This document shows, piece after piece, positions 10,006 through 23,358 of a stretch of 64,000 nucleotides of DNA. Source of the DNA: Anisus vortex. Taxonomy: Eukaryota > Mollusca > Gastropoda > Planorbidae. The position numbers and the translations under genes are program-made. Location: contig OX421495.1 in the NCBI GenBank assembly GCA_949126835.1, positions 22,474,315 to 22,538,314 of the forward strand. Reading direction: 5' to 3'. Under the pieces are notes generated by a model. The model was not told the origin of the DNA. It did no database searches and saw only the letters and a program-made list of their open reading frames with translations. Numbering within the stretch: position 1 is the stretch's first letter; the number at the start of each line of letters is the position of its first letter.

Positions 10006-12545
10006 AGAAAAGCTACATAAAGAAATTTCTTCAGAAAAAGATCCTTGTGCGTTAAAAGATCTCCTTCCTTTTGTTTTAAATGTCGTGTCACAACTGCAGT
10101 CTACCTCTGTCATTCAAAATACTAATATTTTTCAAACACCCACTGTATAACATTCCGATTAGGCCAAAAGGAACACATTGTTTTGTGACTTGTACATAAC
10201 AAATTTTATATTGTACATTGCTTATCACCCCCCCCCCCCCTTGTTGTACTTTATATATATATTATACATAATATAGAGTTTTGCATATTTTTATGGCAAA
10301 TTTATAAAAAATACTAGATCTAGTTTAGTTTTTAAAATCAGATAAAATGTATATTTTTTTTAATCAGATTGTATTCCAATCTTTAATCTTAGAACTTTTC
10401 TCTGTCTTTATTCTAATATTTCAAACATCAAACCTGGCTAAAATAAAGTAGGCTATAACCGCTACTTTAAACACGAAATCCGCGACCTTAGCCGTCACTT
10501 CCTCACGTGAAAGGGGAATGGGGAGGGGGCAAAAACTTGATGTGAACAATCTAACATTTATGTGAGCTAAAAATGTAATGCTTTACGTGTAATTTAGTTA
10601 AAAACAGTTTCCCGTGTGTTACCAAATGTGACCTAGACATAATGGCATACAATCCATATAATAAAACCAATTATTCAATATGTTGACATAAAATGGGAGC
10701 CCGTAAAACCAGAGCCCTTGCGTTAAAATTTATAGTATTTAAAATCTATAAGACTAAACCAAACATAATGGTTGATTGGATATTCTGACATCAATGTTGA
10801 TCTGTTCATGTCGTTTTTGTCCCTACTCACACGGAGGAAGTGACCTCAAAGGTCAATGCTGAATAAGGTCGACTTTTTTTTTGTTTCTCTTCTGGGTAAT
10901 GTTTAACTAGTGTAGTTTGTGTATATTTGAATCAAGCATATAAAAGACATCATTTTACGATTCCGCCTTCGCCAAACTCAATAAATCCGCCTTTGCTCAT
11001 TGTTTAACAACTTGACTATATTGTACATTGCACGAAAAAAAAAGTTTTCATGTATTTGTAGCCTACATTTAAAAAAATATCCAACTGCTGAAAATGTTCT
11101 TCATAGATCTCTTTTTTTTAACGGGTATTAATGCATGTAAGTTGAAGCTAGATTCCCTCCCTGCTTTAAAAAAAAAAGTCTTGTCTTAAGCTCATTGAGC
11201 TAAACTTAAATTTCAAAATTAAAATTAATCTAAAGTCAAGTGTAAAAAGTGATCATTGGATGTAATGATCATTATTTGATGACTCAGTTTTTCTGGGTTT
11301 AAGTGAATCTAAAGTCAAAAAGTGTAAAAATTGATCATTGGATGTAATGATCATTATTTGATCACTCAGTTTTTCTGGGTTTAAGTGTTTTACAAAAATG
11401 AGAGCTAGGAAAATTTTTCTTTTTTTTTGTTGTGTATACAATATTGTTAAACCTAATTTATAATAACCTTTAGTGACAGAATGAAATTAACTGGTAAGTG
11501 GTGGGAAGGGGGAGGGGATTGGGGGCGATAATGGCATCAGTTTTCCTTAAAATCCAATTCGCATTCATTTTACATATTAGTCCATATATACTAATTCTAG
11601 AAGCTGATTTTTTTTATACAATGCCACTCTGTGAACTATTAACGTATTACAAGATGTACTTTTAGTTTGAAAAGTTGGTTTTTAATGGCTGTATTTCAAA
11701 TTCATGTCCATGTTTCTTCATGATTTTATTTTTAAATGTACAAAGACAATCCATTTTCTTTTTTTTATTTTCATTTTAGATCAACCTTTGAATTTGTGTC
11801 CACTTCAACCTTGAACATGAGACTGTTTCAGTGTAATTTGAGTTTTATTATATACGATCGAATGATTGGGCTGTTTTAACATTATCAAGATTGATTGTGT
11901 ATGATTGTGTTCAAGTCAAAGACGCGTTTATTTGTATTTTAACAAAGATTATTCTTTTAAAAAATTTTCTGTAATTTTTATCTTGAGATTTTTGACAATA
12001 AAAAAGACTTTTACATATTTTTTTTAAGCTATTGTCTTTTCATTGTCATTTAGCATTTAAACATTTAATTTGTAATCATTAAGATTAATACGAATTTAGT
12101 ATGCAGAACCAATCAACAAAAAACTAAATTTTCGGGTCCTGAGAAAAATATTTTAATTTTTTTTTTACCACTCAGGCAGCTTAGTTGAAGATTAGGTTGG
12201 TTGGTGAGAATATCGTTATATTTCTTAGCCTTTATAATAGAAGTTTGAAACTGGAGAAATTAGCAAGTTATCTCATGTCATTTACATAAGAAGAATGGGT
12301 GTGAAAATCTGGCTTTAGCGGCTTGAAAACAAAAACTGCTTGTAAAAAATTTAGTTTTCATTAAAAGTGCGGGAAAACAGCTCATGTATAGAGGAAACAA
12401 CATTAGTGAGTTTTTTCATTATGTGCGGAACTGCACTGGATGTCTCGTTTGGGCTGTAGAGGGGGTGGCCCATATATCCACGATGCCCAATCATCCTCAC
12501 TCTCCCCTACATACTTAGTATTGGTGATTCCATTGTGTTCTAGGT
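10006..12545 (+). other. Probable 3' UTR then intergenic DNA
   Basis: No further coding exon. aataaa-type signals occur at about 10442 (aaataaag) and 11997-12002 (acaataaaaaag); either could end the calmodulin-like transcript, and I cannot choose. A poly-C run at 10230-10240 and a short tandem duplication (11229-11385) lie here. Confidence 0.4.
11229..11385. repeat. Two-copy tandem duplication (about 82 bp)
   Basis: The block from tctaaagtcaa through gatcattggatgtaatgatc to tttttctgggtttaagtg occurs twice in direct succession. The inner part is self-complementary (gatcatt...aatgatc), so each copy can form a hairpin. Confidence 0.8.
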
Positions 12546-14695
12546 CAAGGGTCGGAAAACTTTAGCAAATAGTGTGCCAATCTAGGATTTCTAATTCATT
12601 CAGCGTGCCAAACACTTTGAAAATCGAGCTGCTTAACTATATTTTATTTATATGAGACAATTTATTTAGCGCCGTATCAAAACCAAGGCCAAAAGCAAAA
12701 GAGCTTTGTGTACAAAAATCTTTTAAGCGTTTTATATTTAATTTATAAAATATGTGTTTGTGCTTATTAAATTATTAATTTGTAATTTATAGCGAATACA
12801 AAATTTGAATAATAAACTTTCGTTTAAAAGAATAATGCCTAATTAATTATTTAAATGTTCTTTGAGATGATATAATTCTAACACCTGCTACATATAATTA
12901 AATTGTGATCTCGATTTAACTGAGACTTCATATTATAAGTTTAGTACAATAGTTCTTCGTACTTTTAAGTTAAAACGGGTTATCTCCGTATTAATATTTT
13001 ATACGAAATTGAGACTAAGTAATCATACTAACCTAGTAGTTAATAAAATGTTTCAAAATACACATTCTTTAGTTATATAATATTTTTATAGCTTTCAATT
13101 AACTTTTTAATCATTTAAGCCATTTCTTCTTTTATGACAGAAAATTATTAAATTTATTAGAATAAATATTAACGAAATTTTGTTTATTAATTATCTCCCT
13201 TGAATTAAATTAAAAGTTTCTAAATTTGATTCTATAGTGATGCCAAACGCGTTATATTTTGTAATATAATTAACATTACTGCCAACTTTTTCTATACAAC
13301 TCCAGCATTGTGGTATTCATTTCAATATTTTATTAGAGGTTTAACTTTAATATACGTTAAACAGATGGACTTTCCTATGCAGCTTCCTTCCAGAATTTCC
13401 CGCTAATTTGGCACATTTTGTTCCCTGTTTGTTTGGATGTTTAAAACTCAACTTGCTACATTTTAAAAATCGCTCATCCACTCAAAAAATGCTAACATCT
13501 TGAAGGTTGTAGTAATGTTAAGCGAGTCAGGCTTGATGTGATATGAAAACAGACTTAAAGGATTTACAGGATAACAATATAAGACGGAGGTAATTCTATT
13601 TGGAACTCAAAGTAAAATCGCCAACGTTCAGGGTTTGGAACCACTGATGGTCTTTGATTTGCCACATTCCCTTTGCAGCAAATGTATTCAACAACACTGG
13701 GTGTCATAATCTATTCACAGTTGTCTTTCGATGCCCACATAAGAAATTTATCTATGCACATGCCTTTATTTACAGCTGCGTAGACTTGGTCAGATACGAC
13801 CTTTTTCGGAAACTAGCCGCTGCCTTTGTACTCTCGCGCCTCGACTACTGTAATACTCTGCTAATTGGGATACCTGACGATAAGGTTGCCAAATTACAGC
13901 GTATTCAAAACAGTGCCGCCAGCCTGGTCATGTGTAAGTCAAGTTGCAATTCTGTGACAGTTCTCCTGCGTCGGCTCCATTGGCTCCATGTGAAAGCCAG
14001 AATTGGATATAAAGTGGCGATAAAGTGGCGCTACTTTGCCATCAGTGCCTTTATAGCAACCAGATTCCGTCCTATCTCAGGGGAAATAATCAAACTATAT
14101 GTTTAGACACAAAACTGTCTTATTTATATGTTAGGTCAGTTAGTGCTCCCCATTATTTTAATTGTCTTGTGTTCAATTAGCTTTATATTTCTTAGCCTAG
14201 AGATTATATCCGTGTTTTTAGTTGTATTTTAAATGCGCTCTGAGCATTTTGTTTGTTTGTTGGCAGTGCTATACAAATATAATTATTATGAAAACACAAG
14301 TCTATGAATCGATTGTTTATTGCTGCTTAGAGTGATTCAATGTACTTCTAAAAAAAGCCCACCTATCTAACTATCTTAATTTATGCCTTAAAATAAACTA
14401 GGAAAGTGGCTAATTGTTTGAAATATAATTTGCTGCAAGATATATCCCTTGTCAATGCAAATCCATTTCAGTGGTCTAACAGTTGAAGTGTTGTTTGACC
14501 CTTGCAAATGCAAGTTCAACTCACTGAAAGGTGTTTGTGTGTCATTCAGAAACACCTGCTTTAACAGTCATTTCTCCTCATTCAATACTGGAAACAAAAT
14601 TTCATCAAGAAACACATCTTGGGGGACTTTTGCGTGCCATTGAATATCCCTCAGTGTGCTAAGTCTAGCACGCGTACCTGAGGTTGCCGACCCCT
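12546..14695. mobile_element. hAT-like element of the GGGTCGGCAACC family (2.15 kb), with LINE insertion
   Basis: The left end reads caagggtcggaaa...gtgtgccaatctagga and the right end cacgcgtacctgaggttgccgacccct, the inverted termini shared with at least eight other copies here. Internal text (tctccctt..aatt, tgattctatagtgatgccaaac) recurs at about 49120 and 55845. No transposase is visible. A LINE fragment (13640-14290) has inserted within it. The 8-bp target duplication is not clear for this copy, but it is perfect for the 62118 copy. Confidence 0.65.
13640..14290 (+). pseudogene. LINE reverse-transcriptase C-terminus and 3' tail, truncated
   Basis: The open frame 13654-14106 encodes FVLSRLDYCNTLLIGIPDD, then LQRIQNSAASLV and LRRLHWLHVKARIGYKV. 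These are the conserved C-terminal blocks of the reverse transcriptase of jockey/CR1/L2-type non-LTR retrotransposons. The N-terminal two thirds are missing and the end is frame-disrupted. The following 180 bp are the 3' UTR, ending tatacaaatataattattat. It is a 5'-truncated dead copy. Confidence 0.8.
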
Positions 14696-16500
14696 ATTCT
14701 TCGTATGTTGGGACTGGAGCGGGAATATTTACACTCAATGATTGCGAAACTATTAGAAATGTCATGAAATTTAGAAACACTTTAAGAAATTTGATTTAAA
14801 AGCATTGTATGTAAGTATAGGAACAATTAGGAGAGTTTGAAACAGTTACGTCTTTTTATTATTAGGAAAATATTATATTTTGTGGTATTTGAAAGAATCC
14901 TACGGCCATCTAAGAAACACAACACACTGTTTTATCATTAGAACCTTCTATATACAGGACAGATTTATGGACTGTTGATATTGATGGTGGCAGCTTGCTG
15001 TATACTGAAATCTATTGATGGAGGGATTAACGATAGTACACATAGCATTACAGATTGAACACACATCGGGCTTAGCGTGAAACCATCACATCTAGGCTAT
15101 ATAGATTTATATCAGTGGAAAATAACAATGTTGAGTAACCCTCTCAGACCATATTACATAATAGGAATAAGGGAAACTGCGAGGCGATACCCAGCCGACT
15201 TTACTTAACCCATCTCGGACACTCTTACACTCTATATATCTGGGCATTCAGGTTCATCCTACACATTCTGGAGTTCTTGGTTGGATTCGATCACAAGACC
15301 TTTACATTGGCGGCCCCGACGCACCTCTATTAGACAGTCCTTTTATCATATCAGTATCTCAAGAGTAGGCCTTTTCATTTCCATGAAAGACTTGTTACGC
15401 TGGAATTGTACGACCCGAAAAGAAGCGTAAGTTCGAATCCTAGAACTAGACCCAGAGTCTACATTAAGCAGTGAAAGTAGAATAGGTATATATATATATA
15501 TAGGCCTATATATACTGTTCTCTCATATATATATGACTCATCTATTGACAACCACTCAAGAAAGGCAAAAGTATAGAAAGTTGACTGCTGAGGTGTCCAT
15601 TCGCTCCCCTAGACGACCACAACGGTCATGGAATTGATGATGATGAAAAAATTTATTATATTACAAGCTAAATTCCCCGGCATTACCCGGGGGGGACAAA
15701 GCATGCCTATATAAGCTAAAGATAAAAATGTTATAAACTACAATTAACAGAAAGCTATAGATTAAAATCTAATATTAAAAATAAATGTTTTTACTGAAGA
15801 CATTTAGGAAACAAATTAAAAATAATATTGTAATCGGGGTAAAAATAGGTACATATATTTGATTTCACAAAAAGCGAAATTGCTCGGTGTTGTCCGTGGA
15901 TTGACAATCTTTTTTTAAAACAATATTAATTAAAATTAAAAAAAATGTTTGAAAAACAAAAGGTGTAGACTAACTAAAAAACCGGGACGACCGCATGGCA
16001 GACTGATAGGTTATCCACTCAACTAGTCAGGATACATGTGCTAAGTCAAATTGCAAACGTAAAATATGAGGCAATAAGGTCGCGTGATTTTCAATAAACC
16101 AATTTGATTGGTTAAACACACACACACAGAGCTTTTTATATATATTGATATAAATATTACATTATATTAGTGCATCTCCATTTAACGAACTGTAGCTTAC
16201 TGGGGAGAATTCCTGGTTCGTAAATATGCAAACAATACACACCAGCTAAAATACATTCCCGAACTTTTGATGTTTTAAAATGTTAACAAGAGTTAAATAG
16301 TGTGAATTTATCAACAGTCTGTATTTGACGCATCACACAATATTAGTACTCGTGTATCTATTATGTTTACCATTTTATATAGATATTAGGATATCTTCAA
16401 TATTTGATATTTTGAGAAAAATATGGAGAGAAAGAGGGATGATAAATTGAAAGAAAATGCGAAACATAGAAAAAGTGACAGAGAAAAAAGAGAAATAATG
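14696..16500. other. Intergenic DNA with dispersed repeats
   Basis: No gene. 15535-15640 (ttgacaaccactcaag ... gaccacaacggtcatgg) is an inverted relative of 44000-44100, so it is a dispersed repeat. Short TA, CA and poly-G runs occur. Confidence 0.5.
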
Positions 16501-16510
16501 AAAGAAAGAA

Positions 16511-16563
<53 letters not shown>

Positions 16564-16640
16564 AATTGATACATAAAGGATGATAAAGAGAGATAAAGAA
16601 TGAAGGAGAGAGAAAAAGAAAGATAGAAAGAGAGTGGGTG
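16500..16640. repeat. GA/GAAA simple repeat
   Basis: Purine-only (ga)n and gaaa tracts. The open frames rich in Ser and Leu on the opposite strand are artefacts. Confidence 0.9.
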
Positions 16641-16751
16641 AATGAGAAAACGTTGTCAATTGGTGGGGCGGGTGGGGAGAGTGAGAGAGAAAGCTATCTA
16701 ATGAGTTATATTTGAATGAATTGAAATATCTGCACATCCATCTATTAACTG

Positions 16752-16940
16752 CAACTCTCGGTTCGAATCCCGGTGAAGGCTATGATTTATTTCCAGTTCT
16801 GGAGTGTGTCCCTGAGTCTACCCAGCTCTGGTGGATACCTGACATTGCGGTAAACTAAACGTGACCGAACTCACCACCTCCTAAAACTGGTGAACGCTGC
16901 TTCAATAAATCTATTGATTTTGCGAGGTAATACATTACCC
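16752..16940 (+). mobile_element. tRNA-like SINE, 5'-truncated
   Basis: Shares ggttcgaatcccggtgaaggct, the gagtctacccagctctggtgg block and ggtgaacgctgcttca with copies at 40754, 43786 and 53418. ggttcgaatcc is a pol III B-box. The A-box part is missing in this copy. Confidence 0.7.
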
Positions 16941-17203
16941 TTCCCTATCCCGCGGGGTTGGAAACGAGACAGTAAGACGTTATAGACTCATTATAGAGTG
17001 AAGAGCGCAAATCGTAGATCGTATAGGGTAGAGCGTAGGGCTTAGACTCGCTTAGAGCGTAGAGTATAGAGTTCATGTCTTAGTGAATGAATTGAATTAA
17101 CAAATGAAGAAGTGAATAAAAAGAATAAACAAGTCACTCAGTGAACTCTTCATGGAATGATGAATTGGGAGTGGAAAGACTTGTAGATGTCTATGACAGT
17201 GGG

Positions 17204-17435
17204 TGTAATTATCAGTGGTTGCCATTATCAGTGGTGGCCATTATCGGTGGTTGTAATTATCAGTGGTTGCCATTAACAGTGGTTGCCATTATCAGTGGTT
17301 GCCATTATCAGTGGTTGCCATTATCAGTGGTTGCCATTATCAGTGGTTGCCATTATCAGTGGTTGACATTATTAGTGGTTGCCATTATCAGTGGTTGCCA
17401 TCATCAGTCGTTGCCATTATCAATGGTTTCCAATA
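17204..17435. repeat. 16-bp minisatellite
   Basis: About 14 copies of cagtggttgccattat with few changes. Since 16 is not a multiple of three, all three frames are read in turn (repeating SGCHYQWLPL); this is not a gene. Confidence 0.93.
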
Positions 17436-17539
17436 TAGAATAATATGTGATATTTCCAGGTCCACATTAAGACCCTTAGAGGCCCTTAGCATGAAAAATT
17501 ATTTTGGTCCCAATCCCTTTACATAAGTAATTCAACATT

Positions 17540-19590
17540 TTAACAAATACATTTTGCTTTTATTTGCCATAACCCGGATTGTACTTTACCTGTTCAATGT
17601 CTATTTGTGCAACACAGTTTTGTAATAATTAGTGTATGCCTTATCCCTACGAAGAGTTTGGAACTATCTTGTTGATGTTCAGGACAACAATAAAACCAAA
17701 ATTGTAATATTTCCTCTAAATTTAGGACTTAGGGTTTATAGATATTCGGCTTTTGTGCGATCCTATCTTGAATGCACCAGGCGGGCCGTTCGGCTTTCTC
17801 CTTCCTACTCTACTCAGTAGCTTCATCCAAATATCTAAAACTGGTAAAAGTCATGGTTCTGAATGTAAAAGAATAGCTCCGATCGGTCATCTACCAAAAT
17901 TTTAGAGACCCCGATCGGGTCCACATTTCATGTGAGCGTTACGTGGCGACGGCCATGACTCCTCTGAGAATAATTATCATATTGTTTACTGCATATTGCT
18001 ATTCCAGTTTTTGTTCTGCACTCATTGAATATAGGAAGGGTGGAGGAGGGAATGACTTGTTTAGTCCATTAGAGTTGATATTACGTCAACACTGCAGGGG
18101 GTCCTTAGACACTGGGAGATATACAAGTGGACAACTTCAGCGGTTCTCGAAACATTTCTTTTTCAGTCACCACAGTAATTTTAATAGTTTCATGAGTTAT
18201 CTGTCAACAATGTTAATGTATATCGTACCCGTATTCAACATCTTCACTTTGTATTGTAATCGACATTTAACAATCTCACTTACTATTTATCATGATTCAA
18301 CAATTCCACTATATTTTATGCCCGCATTTGACGAACCCACTTTGTATTATACAGCAATTTAACTGTTGCAGTTAATATTATACCATCCTTCAACTATACA
18401 ACTCCATATTATGTGACCACTGGTGCAAATTCGACTGTAATATACTATATAGTAGCCTGTATCATTGGCATTGAATGGCTATGGGTGGATGGCTGGCAGT
18501 GAATGAAAGAATGTACAACTGTTTTCTTGGGTCTTTTAGTACAAGGTGGACATACTTTTTTTCTATTCAACTTACTTAATTGTTAACATGCATGCCCTTA
18601 CAAAAAGCTTGTTTAACACAAGTTTGCATTTTTTGTCCAGCTATTTGCTCTCTAATTAATGTTTCTGTTTATGTGTTTATATTATTTTAAAGATATAGCA
18701 TTTGTATTTAAACGTTGAACGTTACACGTGTTTTTACGCTGAATACTTTTAGGCCTAAAACGTCTCTTTTTTTTCACTTAGTACTTGAATGTGCCAATTA
18801 ATCGGATAAATATTGATTTTTCGTTTGCTACATACAAGCCCTTAGTCGGTTGTGATTAATGCGCCAATAACGTTGGCCTTTTTCCCTTCTATCGATCCAA
18901 GAAATGCAATCCATGGCAATCATTTATCTTAAACGGAAAAAAAAACGTGCCTTGATGCGTGGAAGGTGGGGTGGGGGGGGGGGCATCATTAAGAAATATG
19001 TCTAGATCTAGAAAAGTAAATTTTGTCAGGTATTAAAAACGTTAAATGAGATGATCTTTTTTTTCTAATAATTCTGCGACAGATTTTCAGAGACAAAGGA
19101 AAGTGGCCACGGGGTCGGGTGGCAAGATTAATATTCTTTCCCAAGGTACTAATGAGCAGAATCGTGGACACCATTTAGAAATTTCCTGGCATTACTTACC
19201 TATATTTTACTTTGCTTTGCTACATGACATATCCGGCTTTCGCGAGAAAACGGTGTCTTTTGGTGTGTTTAATCTCTCAATTTGTTACCAACAACTGATC
19301 ACCTGATCAACAAAAATACAAACAAACATTAACACCAACATTTCCCATTAGTAGATTATAGTTTAACTTTTGGTATAACAAAGGTACTCCGAGTCTTATG
19401 CAAAAACAAGGCGGTAATGTTTAGCCTCTTAAAACATGTTTGGTACTGTACGTAATACCTCAGAAAGATTTCTTCTACGGCATCTAATGTTAACAGCAGA
19501 CTTGACTTGAACCCTATTTCTCTGTAAGTGAGAAAATTACCCGAAATTCCGAAATTACTCTTTTAGGGATCAGAGAATAAACTCTGCTGT
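17540..19590. other. Intergenic DNA without recognised genes
   Basis: AT-rich. 18180-18400 contains loosely repeated ttcaacaatt/cacttt phrases. Open frames such as 17943-18362 start with a hydrophobic stretch but lack family similarity or splice context. Poly-G occurs at 18968-18982. Confidence 0.5.
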
Positions 19591-19599
19591 ATCTGGCAA

Positions 19600-19850
19600 G
19601 ATAGACAGGGCTCCTTAAAGATTCGGCACTAGCGGTCGACCGTTGTTATCCACTCTTAAACTCCTGCAGGGCTAGGCAGTGTAATACCACGTGCTCGAAG
19701 GTCCTTTTTGCGTCCATACAGTTTCGACACCCGGAATCAAGGTTGGGGAATGAGCCTAGTCAAATAAACACTATCGGACAGTGCCCGATACGGAATCCGG
19801 CGATTGTTGCCTGTTCCCTTCTGCCGAGCATCCACCACGTTTCAGCTTAA
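19600..19850 (-). pseudogene. LINE C-terminal zinc-knuckle fragment
   Basis: The - strand reads EQATIAGFRIGHC, an in-frame TGA, then CRNCMDAKRTFEHVVLHC. The R.GH..., C-x2-C and EH...LHC pattern is typical of the C-terminus of non-LTR retrotransposon polyproteins. Short and broken. Confidence 0.6.
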
Positions 19851-20119
19851 TTAATGTGGCGTCTTCTGGAAAACCACACTGTATGTCATTGATTGAATAT
19901 ATTGTTTACAATGTCAATTTGAGAGTTTCTCACCATTATTGATTTACAAGCAATTCAAATCTCTTCTACAAAAAAGTAATACTGAACATAGAGATCTTCT
20001 GTTGCACACATGCATATACGTCTTGGATAGATTCATTTCTGGAAGCAAAAATCATTTTCCGGTATTGAATGAGCACTGACTATTGGAGCGGATGTTTCTG
20101 AATTATGTGACAATACATT

Positions 20120-21030
20120 TAAATTAGTTGAATTTGCATTTACAAGGTCAGGGTCAAACAGAACTTGAACTGTTAGAATGAATTTGCATTAAAACTAAAC
20201 ATATCTTGCCATGAAATCATTTTCTTTTAACTACTTCCCTTATTTAAGACATAGCTAGATAAATAGATGGGCTTTTCCAGAATTACATTGAAAGGAATCA
20301 ACGCGGAGTTTTCTAGCCAAAGGCAAGACTTTCAAATTCATGAACACATGTTTTCATACCACATCAAACCCCTGACTGGCTTGATTTTACTACAACCTTC
20401 CTTGATCTGGATCTTTTTCTTTTTAGTCAAAGCTCTTTCCTTATTTTAAAATCAGTAAGTGGAATTTCAAAATTAAAAAATGGGCTTCACATTGTGCCAA
20501 CTAAGAGAAAATCTGGAAGGAAGCTGCTTAGGAAATTCACCGGCTATTCCCCATTTCTGGTTATTCGCCCCACTCTCAGCTTTTGGTTCAAATTACACTT
20601 GCGAATAGATTGTATCGGTTAACTTTCAGCTTTTGGTTCAAATTACACTTGTGAATAGATTGTATCAGTCTACTTTCAGCTTTTGGTTCAAATTACACTT
20701 GTGAATAGATTGTATCAGTCTACTTTCAGCTTTTGGTTCAAATTACACTTGTGAATAGATTGTATCAGTCTACTTTCAGCTTTTGGTTCAAATTACACTT
20801 GTGAATAGATTGTATCAGTCTACTTTCAGCTTTTGGTTCAGATTACACTTGTGAATAGATTTTATTGCACATAAAAGCTGTTTAAGCCAACAATTTTAAA
20901 GAGGTATCTTACAATCGGCCACTCAGAAGTGACTTAATATGTAGATGATGTTGAGCAATTAGCGCGAGATTTCAAAGACTAGGCGCTCATTAATTGATAC
21001 AGAATAATTACATTAAAAATAATTTTAATG
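20120..21030 (-). mobile_element. Reverse-oriented fragment of the hAT-like element interior
   Basis: In inverted orientation it resembles 51040-51760 and 56280-56800: the ctttcagcttttggttcaaa block, tgggcttcacattgtg, ggaaggaagctgc and the aaatgaatttgcatt region. It contains the 50-bp array at 20573. Confidence 0.55.
20573..20866. repeat. 50-bp tandem repeat (six copies)
   Basis: Copies start at 20573, 20623, 20673, 20723, 20773 and 20823. Each reads cttt-cagcttttggttcaaa followed by ttacacttgtgaatagattg. Inner copies are nearly identical and outer ones diverged. Confidence 0.93.
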
Positions 21031-21139
21031 CTAATCTTGTCAATTAATTAATTGTAGGCCTACAACAAATTTGTTGCTTTCATAATTTCAATAAATAAAA
21101 GATAAATAATAAATATAAGATGCTTATATACTACTTATA

Positions 21140-21142
21140 TAT

Positions 21143-21204
<62 letters not shown>

Positions 21205-21205
21205 C
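21140..21205. repeat. TA dinucleotide repeat
   Basis: Long (ta)n run with minor interruptions, followed by tctatctaataatatt. Confidence 0.9.
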
Positions 21206-22194
21206 TATCTAATAATATTAAACGAGAAAAAATTGGGGGTATATTTGTTTGTGGGTTTGTTTGTTTGTTTGTTTGTGTCAGCGTTCTCGAAAACGGGCCC
21301 TACGATTTTCGCGAAAACTGTCCTATTGATGTATTCTGGTGAGAAAATGCGTTTTAGATCAATCTCATTTCATTTGAACCACTGCTTGACCCTCAATTTT
21401 TGTAAAAACCACTGACCATTTCTAAAAATAGATTTTTAATTGGGCAAAAAGAAAAAAAAAGCATGTCATTGGATTGATTCCCCATCTAGCGCGATCGCGT
21501 TCAATACAACTCTTATGACGTCATAGCCAAGACGACTTTTATTTAGTATCCGCGTTTCGGTAATTCCCGTTTTAAAGCATGACTTCGGAGGATAAAAATG
21601 ATCTGAGATCGGTCTTTATAGGGTGAAATTAATAATATTGTTAGAATATTTGATTCCTCGTCGATACGACGTGGCGTGCCCGCTGGGTGCATGGGTCGTC
21701 GTGTTGACAAACCTAAGCATTAACCACAGGACCAGCCAGCCTCACGTTGTTAGCTGGCCTCCCCCACAGGGTAGCGAATCATGGCGGAAGTTTTTGCTGC
21801 TCCGCGGTAGGGAAAGGGTGGGGGGGGGGGGGAGGGCGACGAAAATAAACATCGTACCGGATCATGTGAAACGTGAATAATATTTTTTTTATATATTAAC
21901 AGACGCTCCTTCTATTGAGAAGATTTTTGCGTCCTACGCTCATCCGTGGTCAAATCTTGATTAGTGTTTTAAATGATGTTAAAGACCAAGTGAACAGGTT
22001 TCCATGTCAATCGCGCAAACTATTTTAATGTGTGTATTTAGTATCCAAATGCTAAAAAAATCATTTTTACAAAATATTAAACTCAAATTTCAAGTAATTA
22101 GCTCAATATTATCATTTAAATGTGTGTTTTTTGTGAGATGAAGTAAACAAATCTCGTAGCCATTCGAGATTTGCAATTTCTTGTCAACACACTG

Positions 22195-22206
22195 TCGTGA
22201 CGTCAC
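22195..22206. promoter_or_regulatory. CRE-like site near the left end
   Basis: The palindrome gtgacgtcac lies about 80 bp upstream of the first + strand ATG (22282). Related taacgtcac occurs at about 26646, just upstream of the - strand gene. This suggests each terminal region serves as promoter for the gene reading inward. Confidence 0.45.
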
Positions 22207-22281
22207 ACAAAGGTGAAAAACTTCATAGTGTACAGTTAAATTCTCTGACTCGGAACTAGTTTGTTGTTTTTTTGTTCGAAA

Positions 22282-22518
22282 ATGGTTCGATACTGTGGTT
22301 TTTCACCAGGAATAAGTTTCTGTCAATGCCTGAAGAGAAAATTTGGTACAATCTGTTAGACCTATTATAGATTACTACTTGGTGCAGTATCCAGTATATT
22401 TCTATATAATGCATTTACCGGTAGCGGTTTAGATAAATCATCTACTAAATCTAAGCACTAAACCAACCAAAACAAGAGGAGCTGTACAGAAAATAGAGCA
22501 TTTAAGTTTAAATTAAAG
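22282..22518 (+). other. Possible 5' exon(s) of the + strand gene in the TTAA element
   Basis: An ATG at 22282 (MVRYCGFSPGISFCQCLKRK, stop after 25 codons) and a strong donor (aaag|gtaagt) at 22518/22519 suggest a 5' exon. The exact structure is unclear. The frame that reaches the donor in phase 0 has no ATG after its last stop, so this part may be 5' UTR. The start loosely recalls a THAP-type finger, but the cysteine spacing does not fit. Confidence 0.3.
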
Positions 22519-22990
22519 GTAAGTTTTTAAAATAAAAAAATATAGGCCTACTATCTATTAGTTTTAAGATTAGTATTTGATTAGGCCTAGGACTTTTATT
22601 AAGTTAAATAAGTTTTATAGCTTATTACTAACTAGGCTAACTAGTTATTATTACTTGTAACTTGTACTTACTTGTAGCCTACTACTAATAATTAGGCCTA
22701 AGCCTACTACTTTAAAATATTAAACTTTAAACATAGGCTATTTTATTTATTTGTAGGCCTACTAGTAGTATTTTTTTAAAATTATGATTAGTACTAGACT
22801 GCACTCCTACACACTACACAGTGACAGTAGGCCTAGTATTGAGTATTTATTATTAAACGTTAGGCCTAGTTTTTTTTTTAATCAAGTTAGGCCATGTTAT
22901 TATAATTATTATAGTATAAAAATTGGAGAAATTTTAACTAACAGCCCAATTATATTATATTAGATTTATTAAACTAAAATTTAATTTCAG

Positions 22991-23094
22991 GTTTTATCAG
23001 AAATGGATTTTTCTGGTGCCTCAGGCTCAAACTCAAGTCTGCCACTGCATGTATTATCGCTGCTGTACCAAGCAAAGCCTCGGTTACTAAAATG
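22991..23094 (+). CDS. Exon copy A, + strand gene of the TTAA element
   Basis: Acceptor aatttcag (ends 22990) and donor gtatgc (23095). Frame 0 is open for the whole exon: VLSEMDFSGASGSNSSLPLH and on. Its first 14 bases and the downstream intron start match copies B and C. At 104 bp (3n+2) it does not splice in frame to B, C or D, so it may hold an alternative start (ATG at 23003) or be decaying. Confidence 0.5.
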
Positions 23095-23358
23095 GTATGC
23101 TAAAATCAACAATAAATGATGTTAATGGAAAATACATTTAATTTTTTATTATAATATAGGCCTATATATTTTATTATTAAATGCATTCTTGCTTTCCAGT
23201 AGGTAGGCCCTACACCACATTATATCAATAGCCAATAGTGAAAAAGCTTGGATGTGAATGGTACTTGTGTGCCTGTTGGGTGGTAGTAGTGTTTTAAAAT
23301 GTTCAATGATTAATAATTCAAGCTTTTTTTTATATACAACACTAAAATTTAATTTCAG

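Noticed and set aside
9591..10055. 154-codon frame across the acceptor array
   Set aside because: It reads the array and the true last exon in a different frame from calmodulin; open by repetition. Only the exon-phase reading is meaningful.
17141..17526. Two frames repeating SGCHYQWLPL
   Set aside because: 16-bp minisatellite cycling through frames.
17943..18362. 139-codon frame starting with a hydrophobic segment (possible secreted protein)
   Set aside because: No family similarity, low-complexity second half and no splice or promoter support.
21902..21932. gacgctccttctat..agaagatttttgcg shared with 36467-36497
   Set aside because: A 30-bp shared piece of some dispersed repeat; too short to assign.
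22282..22360. THAP zinc finger at the start of the + strand gene
   Set aside because: Only a vague resemblance (MVRYC; a W-containing stretch in another frame); the required C2CH spacing is not present.
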